From positions 104,769,469 through 104,833,468 of the forward strand of contig NC_134574.1 in NCBI RefSeq assembly GCF_050947875.1: a DNA stretch of 64,000 bases. Reading direction: 5' to 3'. Made by a program: the position numbers and the translations under genes. The notes under the pieces are model-generated. The model was not told where the DNA came from. It worked only from the letters and a program-made list of their open reading frames with translations, and searched no databases. Positions within the stretch are counted from its first letter, which is position 1. Each line of letters begins with the position of its first letter. Source of the DNA: Dermacentor variabilis. Taxonomy: Eukaryota > Arthropoda > Arachnida > Ixodida > Ixodidae. Below are positions 22,166 through 34,759 of the stretch, piece after piece.

Positions 22166-22345
22166 GGGCTCCGAAATGTACTTTTCATTACTTCATTCTC
22201 TTCTTATCATCTTTCACCAATCTTTGAATAAACCGTGCAAGTTTCGCCCTAGAAATTGTCTCGTCCTTGCCTGGTCGCCAAGGTCTACCGGATGCCTGCA
22301 GCCCGCCGACAACGCCACGCCACCCAATAGTAACATCGGTCGGGC

Positions 22346-24476
22346 TACGATAGACAGGCGTCGCTACAACTCGCCAGCAGTACGACACGCTACCCTGGAG
22401 TACGCAACAGCGTGGACTGGTTTCTGCTTTACACGCGCGGGTTCTCACTGGAGTTTGCTGCCTCGCACTGGAAACTGTGTAGATTCCGTTTGCGCTGCAC
22501 TGAGGCAGTACCCAAAGAGTAAAGGTGCTATTAAATATTAAATGCTTGGCATAATTTTTATCGGCAGACACAAGTCTGCTGTCCTAAATAGCGCTATACT
22601 AAGCATGAAATGCTTTTAGCTCCCTTTGTCGGTGACCTTCATGTGACCTTGAGTCAAAAGCCTGAGCCTTTATCCGGGCACTCAAACGAGAACACCTGGG
22701 CAAGTTGCGAGAACAAAACGGGAACCTCCGGGCAACTAGTCAAAACTTAAGAAGAGGCGGTCTCTGACACCCCAACCCTTTGTACAGGGCCGCATTACAT
22801 ACGCTAATTACTGCCCAAGCTAGTTATAAAAAAATATTGCTTTCCTATTCTTCCTAATGTTTATTTAGAATATCGCTCGAGCTGTAACTTCTAGTACGCT
22901 GAAGTTGTGCCGTTTCTAATGGCGACGTTCAAAAGGCCGATATAGAGACCAAATGCTTAATTGACATGTTTTGACGTTGAGACAGGCTCTTTTGAACGCC
23001 AGTGCTCTGCCACTTCCAGGGGCGCAAATTTTGCGTCACCTCACACGCTGAAGCACAATATTGCTTCAAGCGGCTTTTTTTTTTTCTTGCTGGGCAGTGC
23101 GCTCTGTCTGTATGTCGTCTTTCACTGCCTTTCGTGTCGCCTAGCTGTGCATCGTCCATATGGACTAGCGTACAGTATGGAGTGGTGTGGTGTGGTGTGG
23201 TGTGGTGTGATTTGGTAGGACGTGCCATTGCGAACATACGCTACACCCAGTGTAAGGTTGTTGTTAATATAATCTTAAACCAATGTGCTTTGCCGGTTGC
23301 CATTTCACGCTTACACCTACTCTCAATTATGGGATATCCAGTCATTTTTTTTGGCTTCATGCCTGTTTCGCGTCGCAGCTTGGAATAAAGGTGCGTGAGA
23401 TGCTCCGTTTATGCATGCACATGCGACAATGAAGATCCCTTTCATTTTTGGCCTTTCCCTTTACAGTGTGCAGATAGCTATATTCTTGAACGAAATTATG
23501 CAACCGCAGATATTGCCTTGTTTTTCAGTAGATTTGTACGCAACCGTTGACTGCGACTTATCGCAGTTATCTGGAGTCGACACGAAAAAAAAAAACGCAG
23601 CAAACCAACCTCATGTGTACAAACAGACCCCAGAAATCCTGTTGCTGACAAACATTATCGCACCCATAACAATGTGGAGCTGATTTGTACGTTTCCACTT
23701 TCCCTTGTGTACTGTGACAGATAAAAGGCTATGAGGTTGAAATACAAAAATTGTAGCATTCGCCAAGTACCCACGGCGAGAACATTCGCTTCCACCGAAG
23801 GTAAGGCCTAGCGTACCTGCCGAGTCCGTCTACACGCTATCAGCCTGTCTGGGGTGAGAAATCAACAAGTTTAGCGAGGATAAATCAATCTATATTTCAG
23901 CATTCACATCGGTGTTTGTGTATGAAAAATTTTTTTTGTGCTACAGTGTCAGCACAAGAAGCGATGAGAGTGGATGTGACGCGTTTAAGCACGCGTATAT
24001 GTGCTGTCGGCGAAGTCTGCCACTGGCACTAACCTACGCTTCTCTGACGGAGACCTTTGATTACACAGGCGTGTCATTGCAACCGCATTCCTCAACTAAG
24101 AAACTGTTGCATCTCTCTTGCACGAAGAACGAGAAGCGGCTTTAAAATCGGAAGTAAGAGGGCCGTGCAACGTCACGGGTTGGTGGTTTATTCAACACTT
24201 TTTTTGAAGTTAAAATACCAATTGCCAAAGAAAATAAGTGATGTGCTTCTTCCAGGCATCGTATTGAATGCGGCCAGGTTTTTATTTATGATATAGGCGT
24301 AAGATTTACTTCTGGGACAATATCGCAAAAATTTGCAGCTGTGCTGAAAGGGCTGTGAAGTTTAGAGCAGTGCACAGAAAATTGTGTTGTTTTGGTGTGT
24401 TTTTCATCTGAAGGATATTCCCAAAACGTTAAGTTCCTACACCCTCGTGTTCATTGCCTTCTATAAGTATTTCTGC
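22346..24476. other. No recognisable feature, with one pentanucleotide repeat
   Basis: No coding motif recognised. A short tandem (GGTGT)n lies at about 23182-23209. Confidence 0.4.
23182..23209. repeat. (GTGGT)n short tandem repeat
   Basis: Five to six units of GTGGT/GGTGT. Confidence 0.8.
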
Positions 24477-24489
24477 CACTACACAGGTT

Positions 24490-24737
24490 AATAATATAAA
24501 TAATAATATTTGGGGTTTTACGTGCCAAAACCACTTTCTGATTACGAGACACGCCGTAATGGAGGACTCCGGAAATTTTGACCACCTAGTGGTTCTTTAA
24601 CGTGCACCTAAATCTAAGCACATGGGTGTTTTCGCATTACGCCCCCATCGAAATGCGGCCGCCGCGGCCGGGATTCGATCCCGCGACCTCGTGCTCAGCA
24701 GCCCAACATCATAGCCACTGAGCAACCACGGGGGGTA
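24490..24737 (-). mobile_element. tRNA-derived SINE (Ruka-like), copy 2, full length
   Basis: Minus strand: tRNA-like head with A-box region (TGGCTATGATGTTGGGCTGC) and B box GGATCGAATCC, body with GTGCACGTTAAAGAACC, GGAGTCCTCCATTACGGCG and a TTTTGGCACGTAAAACCCC end, then an AT-rich tail ATATTATTATTTATATT. A perfect 13-base duplication CACTACACAGGTT flanks it (24477-24489, 24738-24750). This is the best-defined insertion in the window. It would be transcribed by RNA polymerase III and depends on a LINE for mobility. Confidence 0.9.
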
Positions 24738-24750
24738 CACTACACAGGTT

Positions 24751-25682
24751 CTCCGATGATTTGTGTGAACAAAGAGTCCTATCAAACCCAACTTGATGAG
24801 GAAAAAAATTCTGTTGCCAACACTGTACATGCAATGTGTTTAACACCTTACGTGCTGAAACAAAAGTAGAGAGTCCAAATTTGCTCACATAACAAAACGC
24901 GGTTGCCTAAATTGGCAACTGAAAGCGGTAAAAACGACATGTTCCGTGTGACGCTACAATTCTATGTGAATTCTATTACCATCGCATATCACGAATTTCT
25001 ATTCAATGCAACTGGAAAGCTTCCAGTGGCAGTTTATGTTATTACTGATAGCCAATGGATCAGTGTATTTAAAGTTACACTCGCGCGAATTTGCATGGCG
25101 GGAATTGCATTATACTACCTCCCTATATTTATTTGAACTTCGAAAGCGAAAAGGCCTATGATTATTTGAATGTCCAAAGTAAAAGGAAATGGGAAGCAAC
25201 GAGAGCGGTAGTGCACACCTATGCCTTCGCTCTATATTACAGCCCAACTATTTGGAGAGTGCAGCACGGTTGTTCGTATCCCATTTAAACGAGTGGCCAT
25301 GTTGATGAGAGGATGAAACTTTTTCTATCTTTCACTTGATTATTTATTTAATATTATTATTATTATTTCGGAGCAGCAACTCCAGCGGAAAACTTCACGC
25401 AGTGAAACCTGTCTCTTGCCAAAAACTAAGTTTCCTTTAACGCCTAGCATTATATGGCGAATCGGTTGAAAAAGCCACGTGAAGCCAGAGAACCCCTTTT
25501 CCCAATACACACTGAGAGCACGCAGTTTAAGCTCACCGTGTGCGCCTATGTAGCTGTCACCCGGAGTAATGACAAACGATCTAGTGTCATCGATAACAAT
25601 AGGCGCACCGGCGTTTAATATTCTAGGGGCCCATTTTCCTTGTTTCCCATTACGCAATACGTAGAAAGCAACCGATAAAATT
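24751..25682. other. No named feature; possible retroelement tail
   Basis: On the minus strand, the part from about 25,660 down to 25,345 ends in (AAT)n (AATAATAATAATAATATT), resembling the AT-rich tail of a SINE or LINE 3' end, but the body is not recognised. Confidence 0.3.
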
Positions 25683-26012
25683 AGGCCATAAATTGTTCCT
25701 CTCCACCTTGCCGGTTTCCGCAGAACTATTGCGTCAAATTGTTGCCTTTGCTTCAGAGTTGTTGATAAATTCGACTTCGCCTGCCATCTGCTAGCCGCCT
25801 ACTTAGCTCAGATGGTAGAGCGGCTGCCCCGGAAAGCCGGTAGTCCTGGACCAGGACGAATTTTTCCTCAACTGCGAAGCTTTTCTTTAGAGGAAACCGC
25901 ATCGGTTTCCTTTGTAGCACTTAGCTGCGTTTGGGGTGAATGCCTCATTTTCCATTTATTGATTACTCCTCTCCGCCTTGCGGCCTTCCGCGGAACTATT
26001 ACGTCAAGCCTA
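25683..26012 (+). repeat. tRNA-like SINE family 2, copy with a partial preceding unit
   Basis: Central tRNA-like head at 25797-25850: TAGCTCAGATGGTAGAGC forms a canonical D arm/A box, followed by GGCTGCCCCGGAAAGCC, but the T arm is shortened (GTAGTCCTGGACCAGGACG), so the B-box GGTTCGA is lost. The body CTGCGTTTGGGGTGAATGCC ends with TTACTCCTCTCCGCCTTGCGGCC...GGAACTATTACGTCAA (about 25963-26010). The same end block, diverged, occurs before the head at about 25690-25737, suggesting a neighbouring older unit. Not a functional tRNA gene. Confidence 0.6.
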
Positions 26013-28766
26013 AGCCTTTATTAAAAGGCGGACAGCAAGCAGTATGAGATGGCCTGGTAAACACTCGACGTATTTCGAGCCACAGGTTCATTTGCATGTG
26101 CCTACAGCACACAAGGCTTGGAGCAGTGTTTCTTTTTGTGAAATTGTTATCTCTTCTTTCTTTCGACTACCAATGTCGACAACCAATAAATCAGATATTG
26201 GATAGCAACAAGGCTCTAATGTTGTGCGGAGGCTATTCATTTTTTTTTGTTTTTTAACAGTTGATGATCTCGTATTTAAAGCTGATAATGTGGCACAGAT
26301 AGTTCGCTGTCTTTTTTAGCACTAGTCAATGCAGCTGTTGTGCCTTATTATACTTAAAAAACGAATACTTCTGCTAGACATATACTCGCCTGCGTTTGAT
26401 TATTGAATATTCGGTTCCATATGGTCATACCTACTATTCGCACTCGACTAGTATCGGGAAAAGTTGATATTCACCCCCGGCTGATGTATGTTCGTTCATA
26501 CCGTTAGGCAGACTTGCAAAATTAAAAAAAGAACGTTTTCTTTAACCGCGAACAAGCCACGAGCCAACAAAGGAATTCTTGCTGTATTGTCCTGTGCTTT
26601 CGTGTTTCCCTCTCCGTTGGAGAACTAGGGGTGTGTGTTGTAATTCTTACAAGCATCTGCTTTCGTGAATGCCTCGAGAAGGTTCACTAATGAACGCAGG
26701 CGTTACGTACCGTTTCTAACTTTCGAAAGGTGCTCCGGCGCTTGCAAAGCGGGAGTAAACGACCCAGTGCGGGGGAGCAGACGCTCTATATGCGTGGCCG
26801 GCTACCCCTTGCAAACGTGTCGCATGTGTCCCCAACAGAATGCGCCATAAAGGTGTCGCCAGCAAACTGCCACCGCTTTCATGCGTACGACGCAGACGGC
26901 AGAGTGGGGTGTCGTCTGCTGGGATCTCGGGAATGAGTAAGAAAATAACAAAAAAAAAAATACGTTAAGCCGTACCTCCGGAGAGCTGCCTTTTACAGGC
27001 ATTGCTTTAACGCCAGCTCGTACCCGTTTCGCTCGTCCTCGTCATTGTAACGTGACCGTTCCTTTCCAGAAAGCGCGGTTCAGGTCTCCATCAGCTAGGC
27101 CCCGCAAAACGTTACCGGTTTGTCTTCCGACATTAAAATGTTAAATCGTCGTAAAGCTGCAAAGAAAAAAAAAACAAGTAATGTTCAGCGCTTTCCCTTG
27201 AAAGTCCACAGAAGATTGTACGCGTGACAAAACATAAAAAAAATAAACGGAAGTCGAGGTACGCAGCTCGTGCGGGAGTCTTTTAACAAATTATATGCGC
27301 GTGACTGAACAGAAAATACGGTTTCGCGTAGCACCGGAGCGGAGGCTTTCGGATGCTGTGTAAACACGCTTGCGGCCGTGTTAAGTAATTAAATTTGCCG
27401 CTTCGTGAAAAAATATATCTGCATTTTAATGTGCTCTCCGTGGTAAGGGCCCTATACACAGCGCTTGGGGACGGGGAGACAAAAAAAAAAAGAGTTTCTC
27501 GCATAATATTATGTATGCTTGGTAAGCGGGAGTCATTATAACGAGTGTGGAGAGTGCAACACTTGTCCATTCTTTATAGCCGTAAAGGGCCACCTCCCGA
27601 AATGTTTAAAGGCTCGCGTGCCATTCCGTTCTTGAAATAGTTGTTCAAGTATTCAGGACTGCGCGCAATGCTAGCCCAGGTTTTTCTGTTTGTGAGCTCC
27701 TACTAAAATCCGCGCCTGCACCTATATGACGCTCTTACGGCGAGCAGGTTATGAATGCCACCTTGTCTTGAAGAGTTTCTTACATAGCATATAGTTTGAT
27801 GACAGGAACTCGCGCCGCGACAAACTCGCCTGAACTTTTCAAGAAGCAATAAAAGCGCGTAGCTGAGACAAGTTCGGGTGCAATGCGACGGAGTGCTTCG
27901 AAGAATTGTGAAGATGAGTGTCAGGTGATTACGTAAGCAGCTCCACGTTAATGGTCGAAATGTTTCCGCGCGCGAATAAAGAAGACACGCGCGTGCAGAA
28001 TCCAAGTTGACTTAAGCCGAGGTGCTAAGGTTAACTATCCTAAAACTTATTAATAATGGAAACAAGCAACTGAAGCGCCGAGCAGACGCGAAGGACTGCT
28101 AGCTACGATGCCGGCATACTTCCGACTAATTTTCGCGTGAGAAGTTTCGCGGAATGCGTGTGCTTAGTTTTACCACGCAGCAAACCTAAGCTGACCTAAC
28201 CTATCCTTACCTAACGTGCACAGGCCTTCCAAAGCACGTGTTTATGTGTCCCTCTGTGTTCGTTTGCTTAACGCTTCGCGTACTTCTTTATTGAGGTACC
28301 ACGACGCCTCAGTTGCAGTTTTCAAGAATCAAGAAAGGTTATAATTCCATTTATAAATTCATAAAAGTAAATGTAGAACAAGTTTATCCCCATAACACGT
28401 GTGCATATTGGTACAGAGAATGTTTTAGTGAATATCCGATATGATGAAGTTAAGAGAAAACTTGAGGTCGCCAGAAGTTAAAGCAAAAGAAAGACATTGC
28501 AATATTCGTGGGGTGAATTGGTCTCCAAGTATATATGCACCAATTAAATAATATGATCGAATAACGCAGTGTCCCAGGACGTTGTATAGCTTCACATCAA
28601 GGTTATTCGCTGCGCATCTCAGTGAAGTGACTTGGCTATTCTTTGAGTGTATAATTCTAGCGTATATGTTATTCATAGATTGTTTCTATTTGGAGTGCGT
28701 TTGTTTTTTAGTATGTATGTTTTATTTTTCTTCCAGCCTGTAATAGCACAAATGTAGCTGACAGTA
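26013..28766. other. No recognisable feature
   Basis: Largest block between 20 and 30 kb without a named element. Several A-runs; no coding motif, RNA gene or terminal repeat recognised. A few spaced CCTAA words at 28186-28217 do not form an array. Confidence 0.4.
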
Positions 28767-28842
28767 GAATGAATGAATGAATGAATGAATGAATGAATGA
28801 ATGAATGAATGAATGAATGAATGAATGAATGAATGAATGAAT
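28767..28842. repeat. (GAAT)19 microsatellite
   Basis: 76 bases of tandem GAAT. Confidence 0.97.
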
Positions 28843-31381
28843 ATGTGTTGCAGGGCAAGTTGGTTCATGAGATGGAATAAAATGTCTGTTGTTTGTCATG
28901 TCCATGACTTCACAGCTCTTTTAATTTGATTTCGTAGTAATAAATGGTTAACACATGCTGCGTAAATGCTGCGCAAATATATGTTGCGCGCTAGAAAACC
29001 AACTAAATAAATACTTGCACACTTAAAATGCCATTGAGGTTGTAGTACAAGAATGTTGACACAGTGCTGAGATGAAATCAGTGTAACAGGTAACGCTGGT
29101 AGAACAACGTGGGAACGACTTAAACACCTTTGTGGCCTTAAACGTAGCTGTTTCTTAAGTGGGATACATGCAGTTGGATGGATATATGTGGTCAGACGGG
29201 AAGCATCTATTCATCCATTTTTTCATATACCTCGCCGAGTTAAGAATGAGTATTGAATGAAGGGGGTGAAGATAACAGTACTTAAGATGCAAAAAGTTAT
29301 GCCATGCTAAAATAAGGATGCACTAGGAATACTGCATGTTCCAGGAAGAATACAGATTACGCAATCCTCAGCAGGATAAAACGGAAGAAAACAAGGGTAC
29401 ACAGCTAACACCAAGGCTACACGTTACAAGTAACAATGAATTACAGCCATGATAAATCTAAATGATAAAAAATAGGCTTTAGCCACGCAAGACACTAGCC
29501 ACATATCTCTCTCATTTCCTTCTGAAGATTGCAGGATTGCTATTGTCAGCGCTAATATTGGGCGATGTGGCGTTCACATAGGCCTAATAGTTCGGTGGCG
29601 TATCGTGTTCGGCATCTCAAGTGCGTAGAATACAGAAGTAAATTCGCGCTTAACAAAACAAACTGGCCAAGCCAGCAATGAGCGACGGCAAATGCATTTT
29701 CAGCCTTCTCGGTCTTTGTAACAAGACGTCGCCAACATTGCTCACCCGTTCGATTTGTATAAGAATTTCATTATATATAAATTTCGCCTCACCAAAAAAA
29801 AAAAAAAAAAAACGCTGCACATGAAAATTCCAAGCGTAGTTTCCGTCATAATGCAACTATCTCTCTGTTTCGCCGCGCTGGCAAGCTGAAATAACCTTAA
29901 AATATTCTTTAGAGTTCTTAGAGACTAAAAGTTCTTTTTTAACTAGGGTCTTGCTTGGGTCGTCTGTCTTCCATGCATGCATAAGTGAGCCGTCGCATGA
30001 CCTTACTTGAGCGCCTGCTTTTTATTCTAATCAATCGTCAGGGACACACTCTCTAATTAATTCTGTCGTGGTCGCCTCATCATGTATGCGATGGAACTTT
30101 GTACAAGAAGACAACGAAAGATGTGGCCTGAGTGATTACATTTGATGTGAGAACGTGGAGAACGGTAAAACATTGTCCTATTTCCTGCCCCCGGCTAGAA
30201 CGCAGGAGGTGTTTCTTTTTTTTTTTTTGGCTGACAAAATAGTTTTATTTTCTAATTCCTTTTCATTATCTGTGAGGCTTAGATGACGCTCTCAGGCTCA
30301 TTCATATGCATGACACTCTGTCTACGGATCTCCTAACCTAACGTTAACCGGAGCGTGATGTCAGGAAATTAGCCCGAAATTCGCAATCGAGTTCAGGGCA
30401 ACGCACCTTCATAATTATTACACAATCTGAGGGTGCGCTTATATAGATTATGATGGTAACAAATATCATTTCCCCATGAGGAATTAGGTTTGCTATAAAA
30501 TTGGGGATATGCCCACTTACCACATTCTTCTGCCTGGAGAGCTTGCATCGAAATAATAGAGCTTGATTTCGTGCGGGCCGCCTGTGTGCAGAAATACACA
30601 AAGTCGCCTCTTCCATGTCTCTCAGAATAAACAAAACGGAAACAAGTCTACATATTTCATAGGCGAGAATGACAGCCTGTGTATCACATAGAAGTTGTTT
30701 CTGACACGTTGGTGCTGTGTTGGCGTGTAATTCTTCGTCGTCATTCTTGGGAAAAGAACCTCGACCGCACAAATCTTGCGTACTTCACGACAAAAACTGC
30801 AACAAACTATTTCAAAGAATTTATAACTATGATTGAACTTTTACTTCAAGTATTTGATGTTTTGAAATTGTCGCTTTAAACATTGCAGTTGTTTTTAAAA
30901 GCCCCCCCCCCTCCCCACCCTTCTGCCCGACAAACAACCCTAAAACCGCTGCTTTCTTGGTTTTCTTCCAGAATAGGTGATCATAATTATTTGGGAAAAT
31001 AGTAGGCAAGCATAAAAGCAAGGTGGTCCTCTTCGTTCTGGGAGAATGCTGCTGTCGCAATTGATGACGGCAGAGTCAGAGAAGTTGCTATTGCCTGGTT
31101 TCTTCTAATGCGAACCATTCTCCGCTCCCTTCAGGCACTTCTGCGGAGGTAGTCTTCATTAGATAACCTTTCTATCCTCTAGCAGGGAAGAAGTTTGGGC
31201 GTGTTGGTGGGATTCATTCAGACCGGGATACATAGCGCATATTTCGTTTAATTCGTTTAATTCCTATTCAATAAAGAGGAAGCTCAAGTGGGTCGCGGTA
31301 AAATCGGAACCCTGGCTCTCCAAAAAGCAGCCCAATACTCTAACTATTAGATGACATTGATTCCTTTTTTTAAATTTCTTC
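28843..31381. other. No recognisable feature
   Basis: Homopolymer runs (A at about 29793, T at about 30218, C at about 30902); no coding motif. Confidence 0.4.
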
Positions 31382-31551
31382 CCTTGACTGTTAAACTGCA
31401 ATTCAGCAATACAACAATGATCACCTAATGGTACAAACGTGTGAAGTGTAACAAATCCCGAAATTCTTGCCTTGACTGTTAAACTGCAATTCATCAATAC
31501 AACAATGATCACCTAATGGTACAAATGTGTGAAGTGTAACGAATCCCGAAA
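31382..31551. repeat. Tandem duplication, 88-bp period
   Basis: Two copies starting CCTTGACTGTTAAACTGCAA at 31382 and 31470, with only a few substitutions over about 82 bases (e.g. CAGCAATA/CATCAATA, ACAAACGTG/ACAAATGTG, AACAAATCC/AACGAATCC). The similarity suggests a fairly recent local duplication. Confidence 0.92.
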
Positions 31552-34257
31552 TGTCACCTCTAGAACACAGCGTTTCTCCATAAATTACGCTAACGCAGAA
31601 ATCAGGACAGAGTGAATTCCATTGACGATAAACAAGATCAAGGAGAGCGTGATGTGCGCCCTGAAAAATGTGCGCATGACGCTGAGTGCCTTCAATACAA
31701 TCGCCCGCATTGTGTAGGCCAGCATTCCTAAACCGACTTCTCAAATCCACCATTCTCGTATTCTTTGAAGACTGCTTTGCTGCTTGTTCTCATCTCGCGA
31801 ACAGCTCAACTTTCGCAGCAGGAATTACAATGCGGTCAAAGTTAGAACAGCCTTCTAGGCTTTCAAACAATTCGCGTCACAAGTAAGCGTCTGGGACGCC
31901 TGGAACTGTGTCGCGAAAACCAAACGTCCAAATCCCAGGGGAAGTTCGCTTCGGCGAGAGACATTACTTTTAATGTGTCTGAGCAGGCTAGAAGTATTGT
32001 TCCAACATAGGCTTAAGCCTCATCCGGCGCGCACATAAGGAATACAGACCGAAGAAGCCCTGGTTTTGAGTGTGCACCTATTCTTAAAAATGCAAAAGTT
32101 ATTTCTTGATGAAAATAATCTTACCCACCCGCAGAGAATTACGGATAGCGTCACTCGTTGCGAGCAGCAAGTCAGGCCACGTGCTCTGTTTGAAGTTTGC
32201 CGCATCATAGAAAACCGGAACTCCAAATCCCGTTTCCTGAGGGGAATAAAAAGATTGCTTCCGCTTTAATTTGGTACACAAAGGAGGTTTTCAAAGGACA
32301 AATAGTCTGGGGGATGAGGGGACGTCACCGTTTGTTCCTGGTAGGGCTTTCTACCAGTTTTCAATGAACCAAAGTTTGCGTTAACGATTGCGTTCGAAAG
32401 CGACTAAGATTGAAACAGGCCTAGCATTTTCAGAAGCTATAGTTTTCGGAGTACGCCTTTAATATCAGCCTCTCCATTTATCTCAAAGTAAGCCTTATAC
32501 TATGGCCCGAGGTGTGTATAAATTGGTAAGGGCACAGGAGGCTTTTTTTTTTTGTTATTCAAAAAGCAAATAGAATTTTTTTTTTTACCTCCGTAGGTTT
32601 TCTATCTATATTGAGGTCTCTGCATCAGTCACGTTAATAGGACCACTTGGCTGCTTTAATCAACACCTCTGTTGATTTTAGAGCTGCAGGCATTGTAAGC
32701 GCACAACACAAGGTTAGCCTGACGCTATTTTGCCGTGCTGTCGCAATATCCATGATGTCATCTAGTTGTGAGGGAGAAAAGCACACATGCGGCATTTGAT
32801 TCCTAATTTTAGGGGAAGTCTTATGAAACGCACAGAACACAACGCTTTAAGAAGGCGGCTGCGGTCGCATTCAACATTCTCACCCATCACTGTCCTTTCA
32901 CCAGGGCAGAGTGACAGTTTGGGCCTCATAGGCTTTGGCCAAGCTACGTGCTATTGCAAAATAAGTTTTCTTTCTCGGTATACCATTCAAGAGCTGGCAC
33001 ACAAGTGGAGGCGCGTCTTCATATATTTAAAATCATTCACTTATCACATACATAGCGGTAATAAATTGACTGATCGAAATTTTCAGAGAAACATAAACGG
33101 CTGCATTTGCGCCTATTTAAGTGAAGGGTCTTAATAAATGGCGCAATCATGTAATCGTGCAATCATGCTTAGAGAGCAAAATAGCGGAACTGGATGTGAC
33201 ACCGAAAAAAAGTGCACAAACGTACTTTCTCTTTCCTTCTTCCGGTCGAGTTTACCATAGTTTTTGCAATTTTATTCACTAAGAACGAAGCTATTACAGT
33301 ATACTCGGTCGGTTAGAAGTCGCACACATAAAGGTATGCGCCATTATGTTATCGTCCTATTTGTTATTGTTATTGTTATATTGGGGTACTGTAATTTCCC
33401 TATTTTCAGTATTCCCAAATAAACTCTTGAAATAAGTTCCTTGATGCGGAGAGTGTTATCTTTTTTTCAAATAGAGCCATTCAATAATAAAGGGAATTGC
33501 AGAATCCTACGAGTACCACGAGTTGCGAGACATTTGCAATATAAATTAAATTGTAGAACTTTTCGTTGCGTATTACACATGAGAATGACTCTAGTCAGTG
33601 CATTTGTTAATTAAATGTACCTGTAAGGTGCGCGACAAACGCGACAGATATGTACGGCATCAGGCATGTTTATATTACAATTCAGGTCTCTTAGTAAGGA
33701 CTTTTGATGTGTAACCGTGGAATATTGTCGATTTATGTTGATGCTTCCTATAGGGGGGGGGGGGCGGGTTTCTGTTGGGTAATCGAATTTATCTTAATAA
33801 ACCCGTCAGTAAGTACTACTCGTAACGAGTGGCTGATCACATCAGTTCTGTTTGTTTTCTTGCATTCGAAGGTATTTCCGGCGGAATTTTCGTGATTGAT
33901 TTCTTAGCAATAATTAATTAGGAACCTGCCGCAAGCAGGCAGTTCGTTTAGTACAGAAGAGTTGCAGGCCTTAAAAAAATTTCACCCATGCTCACCACCG
34001 TGAACAGCACGTTTCAGAAATATAAACACTGGCACAGCATCTTAAAACACTAGATAATCTTAGATGTGACACGTTTTATAATTCTCGCGTATGTGCGCTC
34101 TTAGCGTCTTAATAAAGAAAATGAAAAGCATCAGTGCAATACTCCCAGTTTTGTTCTAACTTTAGCGAAAACATTCAGTCCTGTTTTCACAGCGGAAGGT
34201 AACCAACCGGACGCGTACTTCTGGTTAACCCCCTTACGGCATGGTGTTTCATATACA
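31552..34257. other. No named feature
   Basis: Short frames on both strands, none with a domain I recognise. A run of G with one C lies at 33753-33768. Confidence 0.4.
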
Positions 34258-34440
34258 GGGTGTTCTTTTTTTATACACTATAGATTTTTGATAAAGAGTT
34301 TACAACCACAGCAGACGTAGCGTTTTTGCAAAGGAATGCATAGGTGAGGCGGACATACTTTTCCGACAATAACGTGAGCTTCAGAAGAATAGTTAACAAA
34401 ATTTAGTAACTTTTTTACGTGCAAGCGTACAAACCCCGCT
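34258..34440 (+). mobile_element. Possible DNA-transposon terminal fragment
   Basis: Starts CAGGGTGTTCTTTTTTTATA, a form common at the ends of repetitive DNA elements in arthropods, followed by a non-coding AT-rich body containing GAGGCGGACATAC. No matching inverted end was found. Weakly supported. Confidence 0.25.
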
Positions 34441-34555
34441 TGTGAAATCGGCGAGATTAAGTCAGACGCTGCCGAGCGGGCAGAGAGAAGCGAACGCCGG
34501 AAGAACACGGCACCTGGAGGTGGTGGGGGCGAGGAAGGTAGGCGGGGGCCAGCAC

Positions 34556-34745
34556 CTTCTGGGCGCTTTGCTTTACGACCTGCTACTCGGAGCGAAATTT
34601 CGATTGCCAAGCTCGGCGTGGCAAAAGCGGCGACGTCAAAATCACCTCGGCTAACTCGAGAGTGCCTCCGTTAGATTTTATGGCAGTCGGGCAAGGTAGC
34701 ACGTCGTGACATACCTAAGTGTACCAGCCTTGTGCTATCTAGGAG
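34556..34745 (+). repeat. Old interspersed repeat, copy B (uninterrupted)
   Basis: Matches the two flanks of the small TIR element at 11641-11820 in several blocks of 13-22 bases; the insertion itself is absent here (sequence reads AAATTTCGATTGCCAAG across the point), so this copy represents the empty state of the site. Confidence 0.6.
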
Positions 34746-34759
34746 CCTTGGCAGAGCCA

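Larger units (their letters stand above)
21490..22345 (+). mobile_element. LTR-like region (possible solo LTR)
   Basis: Has the order of an LTR on the plus strand: GC-rich region with tandem repeats, TATTTAAG (22158-22165), about 70 bases of pyrimidine-rich leader, AATAAA (22227-22232), then a downstream GT/CT-rich part ending near ACCCAATAGTAACA. Exact ends and a target duplication were not found; a possible start is TGTGGCGG at about 21503. It could alternatively be the promoter and 5' UTR of some other transcription unit. No adjoining gag or pol frame. Confidence 0.4.

Noticed and set aside
25797..25870. Functional tRNA gene
   Set aside because: The D arm is good but the T arm is deleted and no proper acceptor stem closes it; it is a SINE head.
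28186..28217. Interstitial telomeric (TTAGG)n repeat
   Set aside because: Only a few CCTAA words separated by other bases; not a tandem array.
28673..28905. Frames with a Phe-Ile-His-Ser repeat
   Set aside because: Translation of (GAAT)19.
31421..31753. 110-codon minus-strand frame as a gene
   Set aside because: It overlaps the tandem duplication, has no recognised domain, and its end is made of the repeated unit.
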